A DNA stretch of 64,000 nucleotides from Bradyrhizobium zhanjiangense (GCF_004114935.1 NZ_CP022221.1:4113001-4177000), one strand, 5' to 3'; numbered from the stretch's first letter, positions 44,573 through 54,472 are shown. A program made the numbers and translations. Notes: generated by a model not told the origin, from the letters alone.

Positions 44573-45802
44573 ATGTCGGCCTTGCCGCTTTCAGGCATCA
44601 AGATCCTTGACCTCACCCGCGTGCTCGCAGGACCCCTGTCGGCCCAGATGCTGGGGGACCTGGGCGCGGAGGTCATCAAGATCGAGCGGCCGGGCACCGG
44701 CGACGACGCGCGCGCCTTCGGCCCACCTTACCTCGCCGATCCCGAAGGCAAGGCGAACAACAACAACTCGTTCTACCTCTGCGCCAACCGCAACAAGAAG
44801 TCGGTCACGGTCAACATCGCCAAGCCGGAGGGGCAGGCGATCATCCGGGAGCTCGCCAAGGACGTCGACGTTTTCATGGAGAACTACAAGGTCGGCGATC
44901 TCAAGCGCTACGGCCTCGACTATGAATCGATCAAGGCGATCAATCCCGGCGTCATCTATTGTTCGGTGACCGGCTTTGGCCAGACCGGCCCATACGCGCC
45001 GCGCGCCGGCTATGACGCGATCCTGCAGGCGATGGGCGGCCTGATGAGCGTCACCGGCCATATCGACGGCGAGCCTGGCGAGGGCCCGATGAAGGTCGGT
45101 CCCTCGATTGTCGACTACATGACCGGCATGAACTCATCGATTGGGATTCTCTCGGCGCTCTACCATCGCGACGCCAATGGCGGGGCGGGACAGCACATCG
45201 ACGTCTGCCTGTTCGATACTGTGATCGCGTCATTGTCGCACTGGCTCCAGATCTACCTCGTCAACGGCAAGACACCGCCGCGCCGCGGCACCTGGGGCAA
45301 TGGCGGCATGCCGGCCGGCGTGTTCCGCTGTACCGACGGCGAGCTGATGCTGGTGGTCGGCAATGACGGCCAGTTCCAGCGCACCTGCGCCGTGCTCGGC
45401 GAGCCCGAGCTCGCCAGCGACAAGCGCTTCATCAAGAACAACGACCGCGTCGTGCACGGCAAGGAGATCATGGCGATCTTCGCCGGCCTGTTCCTGAAGA
45501 AGCCGGTGGCCTACTGGCTGGAAAAGCTCGAGGAAGCCGGCGTGCCCTCAGGGCCGATCAACAATTTCGAGCAGGTGTTTTCCGATCCGCACGTCCAGTC
45601 GCGCGGCATGCGGGTGAAGGTCAACCATCCCTTCGAGCCCGATCTGTCGCTGGTCCGCAACGCGCTCACTTTGTCCGAGACCCCGATCAAGGACTACCGC
45701 GCGCCGCCGCTTCTGGGCGAGCACACCCAGGAGGTGCTCACCCGCAAGCTCGGCTATGATGCCGGCAAGATCGAGACGCTGAAGCAGCAGGGCATCATTT
45801 AG
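44573..45802 (+). CDS. CaiB/BaiF family III CoA-transferase
   Basis: 409 residues. Moves CoA between carboxylic acids through an aspartyl-CoA intermediate. Seen: LSGIKILDLTRVLAGPLSAQ, LGDLGAEVIKIERPGTGDDA, the AGYDAILQAMGGL region with the likely catalytic Asp, and GMPAGVFRCTDGELMLVV. The ATG at 44573 has GGAGGAAA upstream and gives the canonical N-terminus; the frame extends to 44513 without support. Same strand as the BKACE cassette; possibly activates its substrate or product (inference). Confidence 0.87.
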   Translation: MSALPLSGIKILDLTRVLAGPLSAQMLGDLGAEVIKIERPGTGDDARAFGPPYLADPEGKANNNNSFYLCANRNKKSVTVNIAKPEGQAIIRELAKDVDVFMENYKVGDLKRYGLDYESIKAINPGVIYCSVTGFGQTGPYAPRAGYDAILQAMGGLMSVTGHIDGEPGEGPMKVGPSIVDYMTGMNSSIGILSALYHRDANGGAGQHIDVCLFDTVIASLSHWLQIYLVNGKTPPRRGTWGNGGMPAGVFRCTDGELMLVVGNDGQFQRTCAVLGEPELASDKRFIKNNDRVVHGKEIMAIFAGLFLKKPVAYWLEKLEEAGVPSGPINNFEQVFSDPHVQSRGMRVKVNHPFEPDLSLVRNALTLSETPIKDYRAPPLLGEHTQEVLTRKLGYDAGKIETLKQQGII

Positions 45803-45819
45803 CGCGCTTACCCTCCGAG

Positions 45820-45872
45820 GGGCGGCGGTCGCGACCGCGGATGAGGCCCGTGCGATGCTCGGGCTTGCCTGA
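45820..45872 (+). pseudogene. 3' stub of a second BKACE gene
   Basis: Just after the CoA-transferase stop, a frame reads AAVATADEARAMLGLA then TGA (45870-45872). This matches the end of the intact BKACE at 43058 (RRVATATEARSLLGIAG). Nothing upstream continues the family, so only the tail of a former paralogue remains. Confidence 0.55.
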
Positions 45873-45975
45873 AGCTTGCCCGCAATCCCCAGATAATCCC
45901 GGTCCGTAGTCGCACAGGCTTTCGCTGCGCGCCCGATTCTGATCCGATCTCTCCACTTGAGCGGGAGGGAAGCGA

Positions 45976-46191
45976 ATGTCCTACACGATCGGGTTCCAGG
46001 CCAAGAACCAGAAGGGAATTCTGGCGACCGAGGCGGCGACCGCAAATCAGGCCGTCGCCATCATTGCCGCGCTGCGGCAAAGTTCCGATGAGATCAAGTT
46101 CATCCGTTCACCGCAGGAAGGCGAGATGGGCATCGAGATGCTGCTGCTGCTCGCCAAGGAAGAGGCCGAGGAGATGCCGCAGCGGATCTAG
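45976..46191 (+). CDS. Small conserved hypothetical protein
   Basis: 71 residues starting MSYTIGFQAKNQKGILATEA, with a central helix (ANQAVAIIAALRQ) and an acidic C-terminus (LLLLAKEEAEEMPQRI). Soluble alpha/beta shape. GGGAGGGAAGCGA precedes the ATG. No named family recognised; it stands alone upstream of the RidA-like gene. Confidence 0.55.
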   Translation: MSYTIGFQAKNQKGILATEAATANQAVAIIAALRQSSDEIKFIRSPQEGEMGIEMLLLLAKEEAEEMPQRI

Positions 46192-46284
46192 AGTCCGCCG
46201 CCACACTTCGATCGAAAGCGAATCATGCCGGCTGCAATATGGTGTAGCACGGCGCCGTCTCGCTCGAACCGAAGGTGGCCTCCG

Positions 46285-46677
46285 ATGAAACGCGAAGCGC
46301 TCCGCGTCGAACCGATCTCGACGTTTCTCGACCGCTGGAAGGCGCCGACCTCGCCACTGACGCGCGCCGGCAACATGATCTTCGTCGCCGGCCTGCCGCC
46401 GTTCGATCCGGTGTCGGGCGAGATCGCCTCCGTTTCGATCGAGCGGCAGAGCGAGCTCGTCATGGAGCAGATGAAGCTGTGCCTTCAGACGGCCGGCGCC
46501 TCGCTCGACAACGTCATGAAGTGCAATGTCTACTGCACCTCGACGAAGCATTTCGCCGCCTTCAACACCGTCTATGCGCGCTACTTCCCGCTCGATCCGC
46601 CGGCGCGGATCTTCGTCTGCACGCCGGAATGGTTCGGTCCCTTCGACGTCGAGATCGACTGCATCGCGATGATGTGA
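46285..46677 (+). CDS. RidA (YjgF/YER057c/UK114) family protein
   Basis: 130 residues from the ATG at 46285. RidA proteins hydrolyse reactive enamine/imine intermediates released by PLP enzymes. Seen: SPLTRAGNMIFVAGLPPFDP, RQSELVMEQMKLCLQTAGAS, and ARIFVCTPEWFGPFDVEID, where the Arg and Glu match the active-site pair of the family. Trimeric cytosolic enzyme expected. A longer frame back to 46225 lacks family similarity. Monocistronic by spacing. Confidence 0.85.
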   Translation: MKREALRVEPISTFLDRWKAPTSPLTRAGNMIFVAGLPPFDPVSGEIASVSIERQSELVMEQMKLCLQTAGASLDNVMKCNVYCTSTKHFAAFNTVYARYFPLDPPARIFVCTPEWFGPFDVEIDCIAMM

Positions 46678-46689
46678 GTGGCGATCCTT

Positions 46690-46995
46690 TCGCTTCTCCC
46701 CGCAAGCGGTAGGGCTATCGCATATGGCGTGAATAATGCTTCGGCATCGGCAGTGGGCTCCCTCTCCCGCTTGCGGGGGAGGGCTGGGGTGGGGGTGCCT
46801 CCGCGTCGGGATTGTCGAGAATTGCGGAGGCGATCCCAGTGCGGTGAGAGCCCTCACCCGCCGCGCTCGGGACGATGCTTCGCATCGCCCGGGACGCGTC
46901 GGCCTCTCCCGCAAGCGGGAGAGGCGGAGCAAACTCGCGGGTGGTCCCCGCGAAATGCATATGCGATAGCGCTACCGCAAACGGGGCGAGGGAGC
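46690..46995. repeat. MITE-like element with terminal inverted repeats
   Basis: GCGGTAGGGCTATCGCATATG (46706-46726) and its reverse complement at 46958-46978 match at 20 of 21 bases, and the flanks remain similar outward. The interior holds smaller palindromes built on CTCTCCCGCTTGCGGGAGAG-type sequence and encodes nothing. About 0.3 kb, between convergent genes. A non-autonomous transposable element or a rhizobial intergenic repeat. Confidence 0.65.
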
Positions 46996-47022
46996 GCAGC
47001 GTCGGTGTGGCTACCTTTTCGA

Positions 47023-47685
47023 CTAACGCGCCGCCACCTTTGACGACACCTTCGTCTCGGCCTTTCCCGCCGTCAGGGCCATCGTCGCGACGCTGACGAC
47101 GCGGGCGACCACGTCCTCGACGTCGTCGAGATCGCATTTGCCTTCCGACAGCTTCGTCAGCCGCTCGCTCTCGCGGATGGTGTGGTGCGCCATGGCGAGC
47201 GCGAAGTTCAGGCCCCAATAGATCTCGACGTCGCTGCGCTCGGGCAGGGATCTCCGCATCGCGCCGGCGAATTTGCGCAAATGGTCGATCTCGCGGTTCT
47301 TGATGCGGCGGATCGGCGGCACGGATTCGATCGAGGCGCGGATCATGAAGCGCGCCGCGGTGGAGCGCTGGTTCTCGGGGCCGAGGCAGCCGCGCAAGGT
47401 CGGGCCGACGAGCGCGCGCAAAATCACCTCGATCGGCGCGCGCCCGCCGCCTTGCTCCTCCGCCGCCTTCAGTTCGCGCAGGCGCTCGCGATTGGTCGCG
47501 ATCGAGCGCGTGACGAACAGTTCCGCGATCAATTCATCCTTCGAGCCGAAATGATAGTTCACCGCGGCGAGATTGACATTGGCCTCCGCGACGATGTCGC
47601 GGAGCGTCACGTCGCCGAAGCCTCGATCGGCGTAGAGCCGTTCGGCGGCGGCGAGAATGGCAGACCTCGTATGATCACTGGCCAT
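47023..47685 (-). CDS. TetR-family transcriptional repressor
   Basis: 220 residues from the ATG at 47685; the frame runs to 47712 but without a family-like extension. Seen: RSAILAAAERLYADRGFGDV, LRDIVAEANVNLAAVNYHFG and SKDELIAELF, the TetR helix-turn-helix, followed by an all-helical ligand domain. Divergent from the acyl-CoA dehydrogenase gene across about 216 bases, so it probably represses that operon and responds to an acyl-CoA (inference). Confidence 0.87.
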   Translation of the reverse strand: MASDHTRSAILAAAERLYADRGFGDVTLRDIVAEANVNLAAVNYHFGSKDELIAELFVTRSIATNRERLRELKAAEEQGGGRAPIEVILRALVGPTLRGCLGPENQRSTAARFMIRASIESVPPIRRIKNREIDHLRKFAGAMRRSLPERSDVEIYWGLNFALAMAHHTIRESERLTKLSEGKCDLDDVEDVVARVVSVATMALTAGKAETKVSSKVAAR

Positions 47686-47712
47686 GAGTGCCCTGGATGA
47701 GGGGAGTTGCAA

Positions 47713-47743
47713 TTCAAACAGTTGTATGAAACTATCGTTTGAA
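47713..47743. promoter_or_regulatory. Candidate TetR operator
   Basis: Arms TTCAAAC (47713-47719) and GTTTGAA (47737-47743) form a perfect inverted repeat with a 17-base AT-rich spacer, between the divergent repressor and dehydrogenase genes. A good position for autoregulation and control of the degradative operon. Confidence 0.5.
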
Positions 47744-47901
47744 GGCCGGAAATGTCAATCCGCAATCGGGACTCGTTCGCAACTCGCGATCTCGTTCCGA
47801 AGTGGCCGCAAAGTCACGCGCATTCGCGCTTGCGGGTCGCACGCGGCGGCGGGACAGTCCGGCGCAAGAGATTGTTCAAAGAGCAAGACGAGGAGCGTCC
47901 C

Positions 47902-49137
<1,236 letters not shown>

Positions 49138-49192
49138 ACAAGTCATCGAGAGGGAGAGCCGGACGGCGCTTCCGACTTGAAGACACGACAGG

Positions 49193-49257
49193 GCATGATC
49201 CGTGTCGGATGACCGCTTGACGCAAGTGCGTCAGTGGTTACCGATTAGGATCATGCT
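49193..49257. repeat. Short intergenic inverted repeat
   Basis: GCATGATCC (49193-49201) and GGATCATGC (49248-49256) pair perfectly across 46 bases. Palindromes with ATCATGC ends are frequent between rhizobial genes. Could form a stem in the dehydrogenase-kinase transcript. Confidence 0.5.
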
Positions 49258-49295
49258 CGACCTGAAAAGGTCAGGACTGAAGAGGGAGCGTCATC

Positions 49296-50354
49296 GTGGC
49301 TGACGGCGTCAGGAAAGACGAGGAGTTTTCGGGCACCAAGCCGGTCGAGGAGCGGCATCGCTTCGACGAGCTGCGGCTCGAGGCCTGGATGCGCGACAAC
49401 GTCGAAGGCTATGAGGGGCCGCTGGTCGTCCTCCAGTTCAAGGGCGGCCAGTCCAACCCGACCTATCGGCTCGACACGCCGAACCGTTCCTATGTGATGC
49501 GCCGAAAGCCGTTCGGCAAACTGCTGCCTTCGGCGCACGCCGTCGATCGCGAATACCGCGTGATTGCAGCCCTTGGAAAGCAGGGCTTTCCGGTCGCGCG
49601 CGCCTACGCGCTGTGTCAGGACGATAGCGTCATTGGCGCTGCCTTCTACATCATGTCGATGGAGGAGGGCCGGGTGTTCTGGGATCCGACGCTGCCGAGC
49701 CAGGATGTCGATGCGCGGCGAAAGATCTTCACCAGCAAGATCGAGACGCTGGCGCAACTCCACATGTTCGATCCCGTTGCGATCGGCCTTGGCGACTTCG
49801 GCAAGCCCGGCAACTACTTTGCGCGCCAGATCGACCGCTGGACCAAGCAGTACCGCGCCTCCGAGACCCAGCACATTCCGGAGTTCGAGAAGGTCGCCGA
49901 ATGGCTGCCCAAGACCGTGCCGGAGCAGGCGCGCGTCTCCATCGTCCACGGCGACTATCGCCTCGACAACATGATTTTCCATGCGACGGAACCGCGTGTG
50001 CAAGCGGTGCTCGACTGGGAGCTGTCGACGCTCGGCGATCCCATGGCCGACTTCACCTATCTGTTGATGCAGTGGATCATGCCGGGCTTGCACGGCGTCG
50101 ATCTCAAGGCGCTCAACATCCCGAGCCTGGAAGAGGCCGCGCAGATCTACTGCAGCGTCACCAAGATGAACGTGCCGGACCTCAACTGGTACTTCTCCTA
50201 CAATCTGTTCCGCCTCGCCGGCATCACGCAGGGTATCGCGGGACGCATCCGCGACGGCACCGCCGCGAATGCAAAAGCGCTCGAATCCGCCAAGCGCACC
50301 GTGCCGCTGTCGAAGGCATCGTGGGAATACGCGCAGAAGGCGGGCGCGGTTTAG
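49296..50354 (+). CDS. APH-family phosphotransferase resembling the ACAD10/11 kinase domain
   Basis: 352 residues from a GTG at 49296 (GAGGGAG upstream). Aminoglycoside-phosphotransferase fold: QFKGGQSNPTYRLDT, YVMRRKPFGKLLPSAHAVDR with the ATP-binding Lys, catalytic loop VHGDYRLDNMIFH and VLDWELSTLGDP with the metal-binding Asp. These segments closely follow the N-terminal kinase part of human ACAD11 as I recall it. Proposed role: phosphorylate a 4-hydroxyacyl-CoA for the adjacent dehydrogenase. An intrinsic terminator follows. Confidence 0.87.
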   Translation: MADGVRKDEEFSGTKPVEERHRFDELRLEAWMRDNVEGYEGPLVVLQFKGGQSNPTYRLDTPNRSYVMRRKPFGKLLPSAHAVDREYRVIAALGKQGFPVARAYALCQDDSVIGAAFYIMSMEEGRVFWDPTLPSQDVDARRKIFTSKIETLAQLHMFDPVAIGLGDFGKPGNYFARQIDRWTKQYRASETQHIPEFEKVAEWLPKTVPEQARVSIVHGDYRLDNMIFHATEPRVQAVLDWELSTLGDPMADFTYLLMQWIMPGLHGVDLKALNIPSLEEAAQIYCSVTKMNVPDLNWYFSYNLFRLAGITQGIAGRIRDGTAANAKALESAKRTVPLSKASWEYAQKAGAV

Positions 50355-50362
50355 GAAAAGCG

Positions 50363-50390
50363 AAGGCGCGGCCGGTGGCCGCGCCTTTTT
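50363..50390 (+). terminator. Intrinsic terminator
   Basis: AAGGCGCGGCC and GGCCGCGCCTT pair around a 3-base loop (GGT) and are followed by a T-run, nine bases after the kinase stop. Confidence 0.85.
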
Positions 50391-50422
50391 CATTTGTGGT
50401 TCGCTGCCCCCCACAAACTCGG

Positions 50423-50526
50423 TGTCATTGCCCCCGAAAGCGGGCAATCCAGTATTCCAGAGGCGTAGTGCTTGAGCCGAGAAGCCGCAGCGTACTGGAT
50501 GCCCCGGTCAAGCCGGGGCATGACAC
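50423..50526. repeat. Palindromic intergenic repeat, type A
   Basis: Begins TGTCATTGCCC and ends GGGGCATGACA, with internal GGGCAATCCAGTATTCCAGAGGC and ACTGGATGCCCCG. A related copy is at 55368-55500. Non-coding, rhizobial-type repeat. Confidence 0.65.
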
Positions 50527-50552
50527 CGGGTGATGAGGCGAGCTCGTTCCAC

Positions 50553-50639
50553 CGTCATTGCGAGCGAAGCGAAGCAATCCAGCATATCTCCGCAGAGACA
50601 GTCTTCATTGCTTCGTCGCAAGAGCTCCTCGCAATGACG
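50553..50639. repeat. Palindromic intergenic repeat, type B
   Basis: Starts CGTCATTGCGAGCGAAGCGA and ends CTCGCAATGACG, complementary ends around a Pro-poor GC-rich middle. A second copy is at 52590-52676. This pattern is one of the commonest Bradyrhizobium intergenic repeats as I recall. Confidence 0.7.
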
Positions 50640-50649
50640 AGGAGGTGGG

Positions 50650-51822
50650 CTACCCCTTCACACAATGCGCGATCAGCTTCTCCACGAACACCGCGCATTT
50701 CTCCAACTCGGCCATCGCGACGAATTCATCCGGCGTGTGCGCCTGTGCGATCGATCCCGGGCCGATGACCACCGAGGGGATATCCGCCATGCTGGCGAAC
50801 AGGCTCGCCTCGGTGCCGAAGGCGACCTTGGCGTGGTCGTTGCGCCCCGCGAGGCTCTTGGCCAGCGTGACGATGGCGGCGTCGGCGGCCGTGTCGAGCG
50901 CGGGATAGTCGAGAATCTCCTCGAAATCGATGCCGCAATCCGCATTCTTTGCCTTCATCGCCGGCTCGAGCTCGGCCTTGGCCCAGGCGACGATCGCATC
51001 GGTGACCTCACGCGATTCCGTGATGCCGATGCCGCGACATTCGAACTCGACCGTGCAGGCATCAGGCACGATGTTGAGCGCGGCGCCGCCATGCACGATG
51101 CTGGTGAGCAGCGTCGAGTGCGGAACATCGTAGAGGCTGTCCGTTGATCGCGCGGCCGCGAGCTTCACAGCGCGACGGCGGATCTCGGTGATCAGCTCGG
51201 CCGCATATTCGATCGCGTTGACCCCGTCGGGCGCGATCGAGGAGTGGCGGGCGAGGCCGCGAAACGTGGCGCGGACACCGTGCTTGCCCTTGTGGCCGAT
51301 GATGACCTTCATCTCGGTCGGCTCGCCGATGAAGGCGCCGAGCGGCTTGACCTTCGTCTTGGCGATTTCGCGCAGCATCGGCCGCACGCCGACACAGCCG
51401 ATCTCCTCGTCATAGGAGATCGCGAGATGAATCGGCGTCTTGAGCTTCGCCTCCACCATCTCGGGCACCATCGCGAGGCACACCGCGACAAAGCCCTTCA
51501 TGTCGGTGGTGCCGCGGCCGTAGAGCTTGCCGCCACGCTCGACGAGCTTGAACGGATCGTGGCTCCAGTCCTGGCCGACGACGGGCACGACGTCGGTGTG
51601 GCCCGATAGCACCAGGCCCGGGCGGTCCTCGAGTCCAATGGTGACCCACAGCGAAGCTTTCTTGCCGGTCTCATCGATGATGCGCTCGCCCTTGATGCCG
51701 AAGGCGGCGAGATAGCTTTCGATATGGGCGATCAGGGGCAGGTTGGTGCGGTCGCTGACGGTGTCGAAAGCAACGAGGTCGGCAAGCAGCTTGCGGATAC
51801 GGTCGGGTCTTGAGCTCTGCAT
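50650..51822 (-). CDS. argE: Acetylornithine deacetylase (M20 family)
   Basis: 390 residues from the ATG at 51822; the open frame extends upstream into a repeat and should not be used. Zinc peptidase-like amidohydrolase: LVLSGHTDVVPV (metal His and Asp), GRGTTDMKGF (bridging Asp), AISYDEEIGCVG (catalytic Glu), GHKGKHGVRATFRGLARHSS of the lid domain, and TEASLFASM near the end. Hydrolyses N-acetylornithine to ornithine in arginine synthesis; a related N-acyl amino acid substrate is possible. Read convergent to the kinase gene. Confidence 0.85.
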   Translation of the reverse strand: MQSSRPDRIRKLLADLVAFDTVSDRTNLPLIAHIESYLAAFGIKGERIIDETGKKASLWVTIGLEDRPGLVLSGHTDVVPVVGQDWSHDPFKLVERGGKLYGRGTTDMKGFVAVCLAMVPEMVEAKLKTPIHLAISYDEEIGCVGVRPMLREIAKTKVKPLGAFIGEPTEMKVIIGHKGKHGVRATFRGLARHSSIAPDGVNAIEYAAELITEIRRRAVKLAAARSTDSLYDVPHSTLLTSIVHGGAALNIVPDACTVEFECRGIGITESREVTDAIVAWAKAELEPAMKAKNADCGIDFEEILDYPALDTAADAAIVTLAKSLAGRNDHAKVAFGTEASLFASMADIPSVVIGPGSIAQAHTPDEFVAMAELEKCAVFVEKLIAHCVKG

Positions 51823-51914
51823 TTTTAGAATCTTGTCAGGAGATTGCGGAAGGTGAGGCGGCTTGCATGAACCATACCAACGTGGTGGCCGGTCGCGCAA
51901 ATCAACACAGATCC

Positions 51915-52001
51915 GTAGCCCGGATGGAGCGCAGCGTAATCCGGGACCGCTGTGTCCGCACGGATGGAATCCCGGATTGCGCTGCGCTCCATCCGGGCTA
52001 C
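51915..52001. repeat. Palindromic intergenic repeat, type C
   Basis: GTAGCCCGGATGGAGCGCAG near the start is mirrored by CTGCGCTCCATCCGGGCTAC at the end. The arms are nearly perfect over 30 bases. Non-coding. Confidence 0.75.
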
Positions 52002-52059
52002 AAGACCTTGCGTTGCTTGTCGGGCAAAACACGCAAGCCATGGGTCAACGCGCGCCATC

Positions 52060-52495
52060 CAAAATATTCCGCTTTACCGAAATTCGGAAATGGCGTATGT
52101 GTCGCGCAACCCGGCCCAAGGAAGAGGGGCGTATCGCGATCGTCACGAACGCGGGCCGGGCGGCGGTGGACATGGACCACACCGGCGCGAAAGGCTTCGC
52201 AAGGCGGGCAACCGTGAGCGAAAGCGTCACGCCAACGACAGGTGCGGTTCGCGTACGGCCAAATCGTGTGGTCCTGGCGCCCGGGGTTCTGTGCGCCAAG
52301 TCTGGCGGTGATGTGGCGGCCCGACCGGGTTCGCAGCATCAGCGATCCGCAAGCAGGGAAGGCCGGGATGTCTCCCGTTGCCCTGTTTCCCGCTATGCAT
52401 TGAAGCACACGCAATCTGCTCTTGGCATGGCGGTCCATAGGAGCCAACCGGCTCCCGGTCTTCCCTGCGCCCTCTTTCATTGAGGGCAAGGCACC
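52060..52495. repeat. Dispersed Bradyrhizobium-type repeat, no gene
   Basis: The sequence around GAAATTCGGAAATGGCGTAT, GGCCCAAGGAAGAGGGGCGT and TTCCCTGCGCCCTCTTTCAT is one I recall as a multi-copy segment in Bradyrhizobium and Rhodopseudomonas genomes, frequently mis-called as coding. Frames within are inconsistent on both strands. I treat it as an accessory repeat. Confidence 0.55.
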
Positions 52496-52589
52496 GAAGC
52501 AAAGCTCGGGCGAACAAGCCGCGAGGATGCGAAGGTGTGTCTGCGATCGAGATGTGCGTTGGAGGAACGACGGTGCCATCCACATATTC

Positions 52590-52676
52590 CGTCATTGCGA
52601 GGAGCTGTTGCGACGAAGCAATCCAGATTGCCTCTGCGGAAAGACTCTGGATTGCTTCGCTGCGCTCGCAATGACG
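52590..52676. repeat. Palindromic intergenic repeat, type B (second copy)
   Basis: CGTCATTGCGAGGAGCTGTT at one end and CTGCGCTCGCAATGACG at the other, with GAAGCAATCCAG and CTGGATTGCTTC inside; same element as at 50553-50639. Confidence 0.7.
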
Positions 52677-52708
52677 ATGTTGAGGCAGTTGCGCGACAAA
52701 CTCCGCTC

Positions 52709-52845
52709 TCGTGCCCCGGACGCAGCGCAGCGCTTCTTAGCGGTGCGCTGCAGAGCCGGGGCCCATGCAACAGCGAAACGCGCGGCCTGCGGGGTCCCGG
52801 CTCTGCGCCGCAACGCTGCGCGCTGCGTCGCGTCCGGGACACGAG
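52709..52845. repeat. Palindromic intergenic repeat, type D
   Basis: TCGTGCCCCGGACGCAGCGC is mirrored by GCTGCGTCGCGTCCGGGACACGA across about 100 bases with nested GC palindromes. It abuts the 3' end of the SDR gene and could act as its terminator. Confidence 0.65.
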
Positions 52846-52854
52846 ACCCCCTTG

Positions 52855-53640
52855 CTACACCGGCTTGCCCGTATACGGCATCGATGCCGTGAGACCGCCG
52901 TCGACCGGGAAAGCCTGGCCGTTCACATACGAGGCCTCGTCGCTGGCCAAAAACAGTCCCATCGCCGCGAGCTCGTGCGGCTGGCCCGGGCGCTTCAGCG
53001 GGTTGAGCTGGCCGATCTTGTCTTGGGTGCCACGCTCCTTGGCGCGGTCGAAGATCGGTTTGGTCATGCCTGTTTCGATCAGGCCCGGGCATACCGCGTT
53101 GATGCGCACGCCGGTGCCGGTGAGCGAATAGGCCGTGGTCTGCACCAGGCTGATCACGCCGGCCTTGCTCGCCGCATAGGGATGGCCGCTGGCGCCGGCC
53201 TTGAGACCCGCGACGGACGCCGTCAGCACGATCGCGCCGGACTGCTGCTTGACCATGTGCGGCATGGCGTATTTCACCGCGAGGAACGGTCCGATCAAAT
53301 TGACGCGCAGAATCTCCTGCCAGTGCTCCACCGTCTGCTCGGCGAGCGGAACGAGCCCGCCCGAGACGCCGGCATTGGCCCAGATCACATCGAGCCGGCC
53401 GTGCGTCTTCACCGCCTTGTCGATGACAGCGATGACGTCCTTCTCGGAGCCGGCGTCCGCCACCATGGCTTCCGCGACACCGCCGGCCGCTCTGATCTCC
53501 TCGACGGTCTCCTTCACCGCCTCGGTGCGATCGACGGCAATGAGCTTTGCGCCTTCCCTGGTGAACAGCAGCGCAGCGGCGCGGCCGATGCCGCTGCCGG
53601 CGCCGGTGATGATGACGGATTTGCCTTGCAGGCGGCCCAT
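52855..53640 (-). CDS. Short-chain dehydrogenase/reductase
   Basis: 261 residues, Rossmann fold. Seen: cofactor site TGAGSGIGRA at 12-21, the Asn-Ala-Gly motif ANAGVSGG, catalytic YAASK, and PGLIETGMTKPIF after it; the C-terminus GQAFPVDGGLTAS is standard. NAD(P)-dependent oxidoreductase of unknown substrate. Divergent from the histidine phosphatase. Position near the ACAD11-like pair suggests a role in hydroxyacyl oxidation, by context only. Confidence 0.85.
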   Translation of the reverse strand: MGRLQGKSVIITGAGSGIGRAAALLFTREGAKLIAVDRTEAVKETVEEIRAAGGVAEAMVADAGSEKDVIAVIDKAVKTHGRLDVIWANAGVSGGLVPLAEQTVEHWQEILRVNLIGPFLAVKYAMPHMVKQQSGAIVLTASVAGLKAGASGHPYAASKAGVISLVQTTAYSLTGTGVRINAVCPGLIETGMTKPIFDRAKERGTQDKIGQLNPLKRPGQPHELAAMGLFLASDEASYVNGQAFPVDGGLTASMPYTGKPV

Positions 53641-53773
53641 GCGCTTCTCCCTTTGGCTCGCACGCGGCCCTTGCCGCGCGACGGAATTTCAAACAAGATT
53701 TCAAACGGTAAAGTGTCTTGAGACACGTTCGCTACTGACGTACAGCGACATCACACGGGATGGAAGGGTTTCG

Positions 53774-54472
53774 ATGGCAGGCGCAGACAAGCCGAATGTG
53801 GTCATGACACGATGGTGGTGGGTCCGGCACGCGCCCGTGCGCAATGACGGCGGCAACATCTACGGACAATCCGACATCGCCTGCGACACCAGCGACACCT
53901 ATGTGTTCAACGCTGTTGCCAAGGTGCTGCCACGCAAGGCGGTCTGGTATTCGAGCAATCTGATGCGCACACATCAGACGGCCGAAGCGATCTGGGCGGC
54001 CGGCTTTCCGCGGCCTGCGGCGATGAAATGGGAAGCGGATCTCGCCGAGCAGAATCTCGGCCGCTGGCAGGGCATGAACCGCGCCGAGTTCATCGCGAGC
54101 CGCCCCGTCGGCACCAGCTGGTTCGCCGATATCAACGAGCCCGCGCCCGGCGGTGAAAGCTTCATGGACCTCTATAACCGCACGCGCCGCACCATCGAAC
54201 GGATCAATGTGGAAGCGGCCGGGCAGGACATCATCGCGGTCGCGCATGGCGGCACCATCAAGGCGGCGGTCGGCCTCGCGCTCGGTGACTTGCCGGAGCA
54301 GGGGCTCGCATTCGATATCGACAATGTGTCGGTGACGCGGCTCGATTATTTCGCGAGCCCCGAGCGTACGGTCTGGCGGTTGCCGATGGTGAACCAGCAG
54401 CCGTGGATCGCCGACGCTGCGCACGCAGCGATGCATCAGCCTGCGGGACCGGAAGTCAAGAAACTCGCTTGA
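53774..54472 (+). CDS. Histidine phosphatase superfamily protein
   Basis: 232 residues from the ATG at 53774 (GGAAGGG upstream). Seen: the phosphohistidine motif RWWWVRHAPVRND (Arg-His near residues 18-19), SSNLMRTHQTAEAI with the second Arg, and VAHGGTIKAA with the catalytic C-terminal His. Hydrolyses or transfers phosphate from a small molecule. Next to SDRs and the ACAD11-like kinase/dehydrogenase set; could remove the phosphate introduced by the kinase (speculative). Confidence 0.85.
   Translation: MAGADKPNVVMTRWWWVRHAPVRNDGGNIYGQSDIACDTSDTYVFNAVAKVLPRKAVWYSSNLMRTHQTAEAIWAAGFPRPAAMKWEADLAEQNLGRWQGMNRAEFIASRPVGTSWFADINEPAPGGESFMDLYNRTRRTIERINVEAAGQDIIAVAHGGTIKAAVGLALGDLPEQGLAFDIDNVSVTRLDYFASPERTVWRLPMVNQQPWIADAAHAAMHQPAGPEVKKLA

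Noticed and set aside
42925..44697. 590-codon minus-strand frame
   Set aside because: Spans the antisense of BKACE, an MFS carrier and a CoA-transferase start; no real protein signature.
51863..52585. Open frames of 119-206 codons in the 51.9-52.6 kb repeats
   Set aside because: They run through palindromic and dispersed repeat sequence and have no stable homologous frame; treated as non-coding repeats.
50400..52850. Possible CRISPR array, because of many short repeats
   Set aside because: Repeats are palindromic elements of different types and irregular spacing, without uniform direct repeats and spacers, and no cas genes are present.
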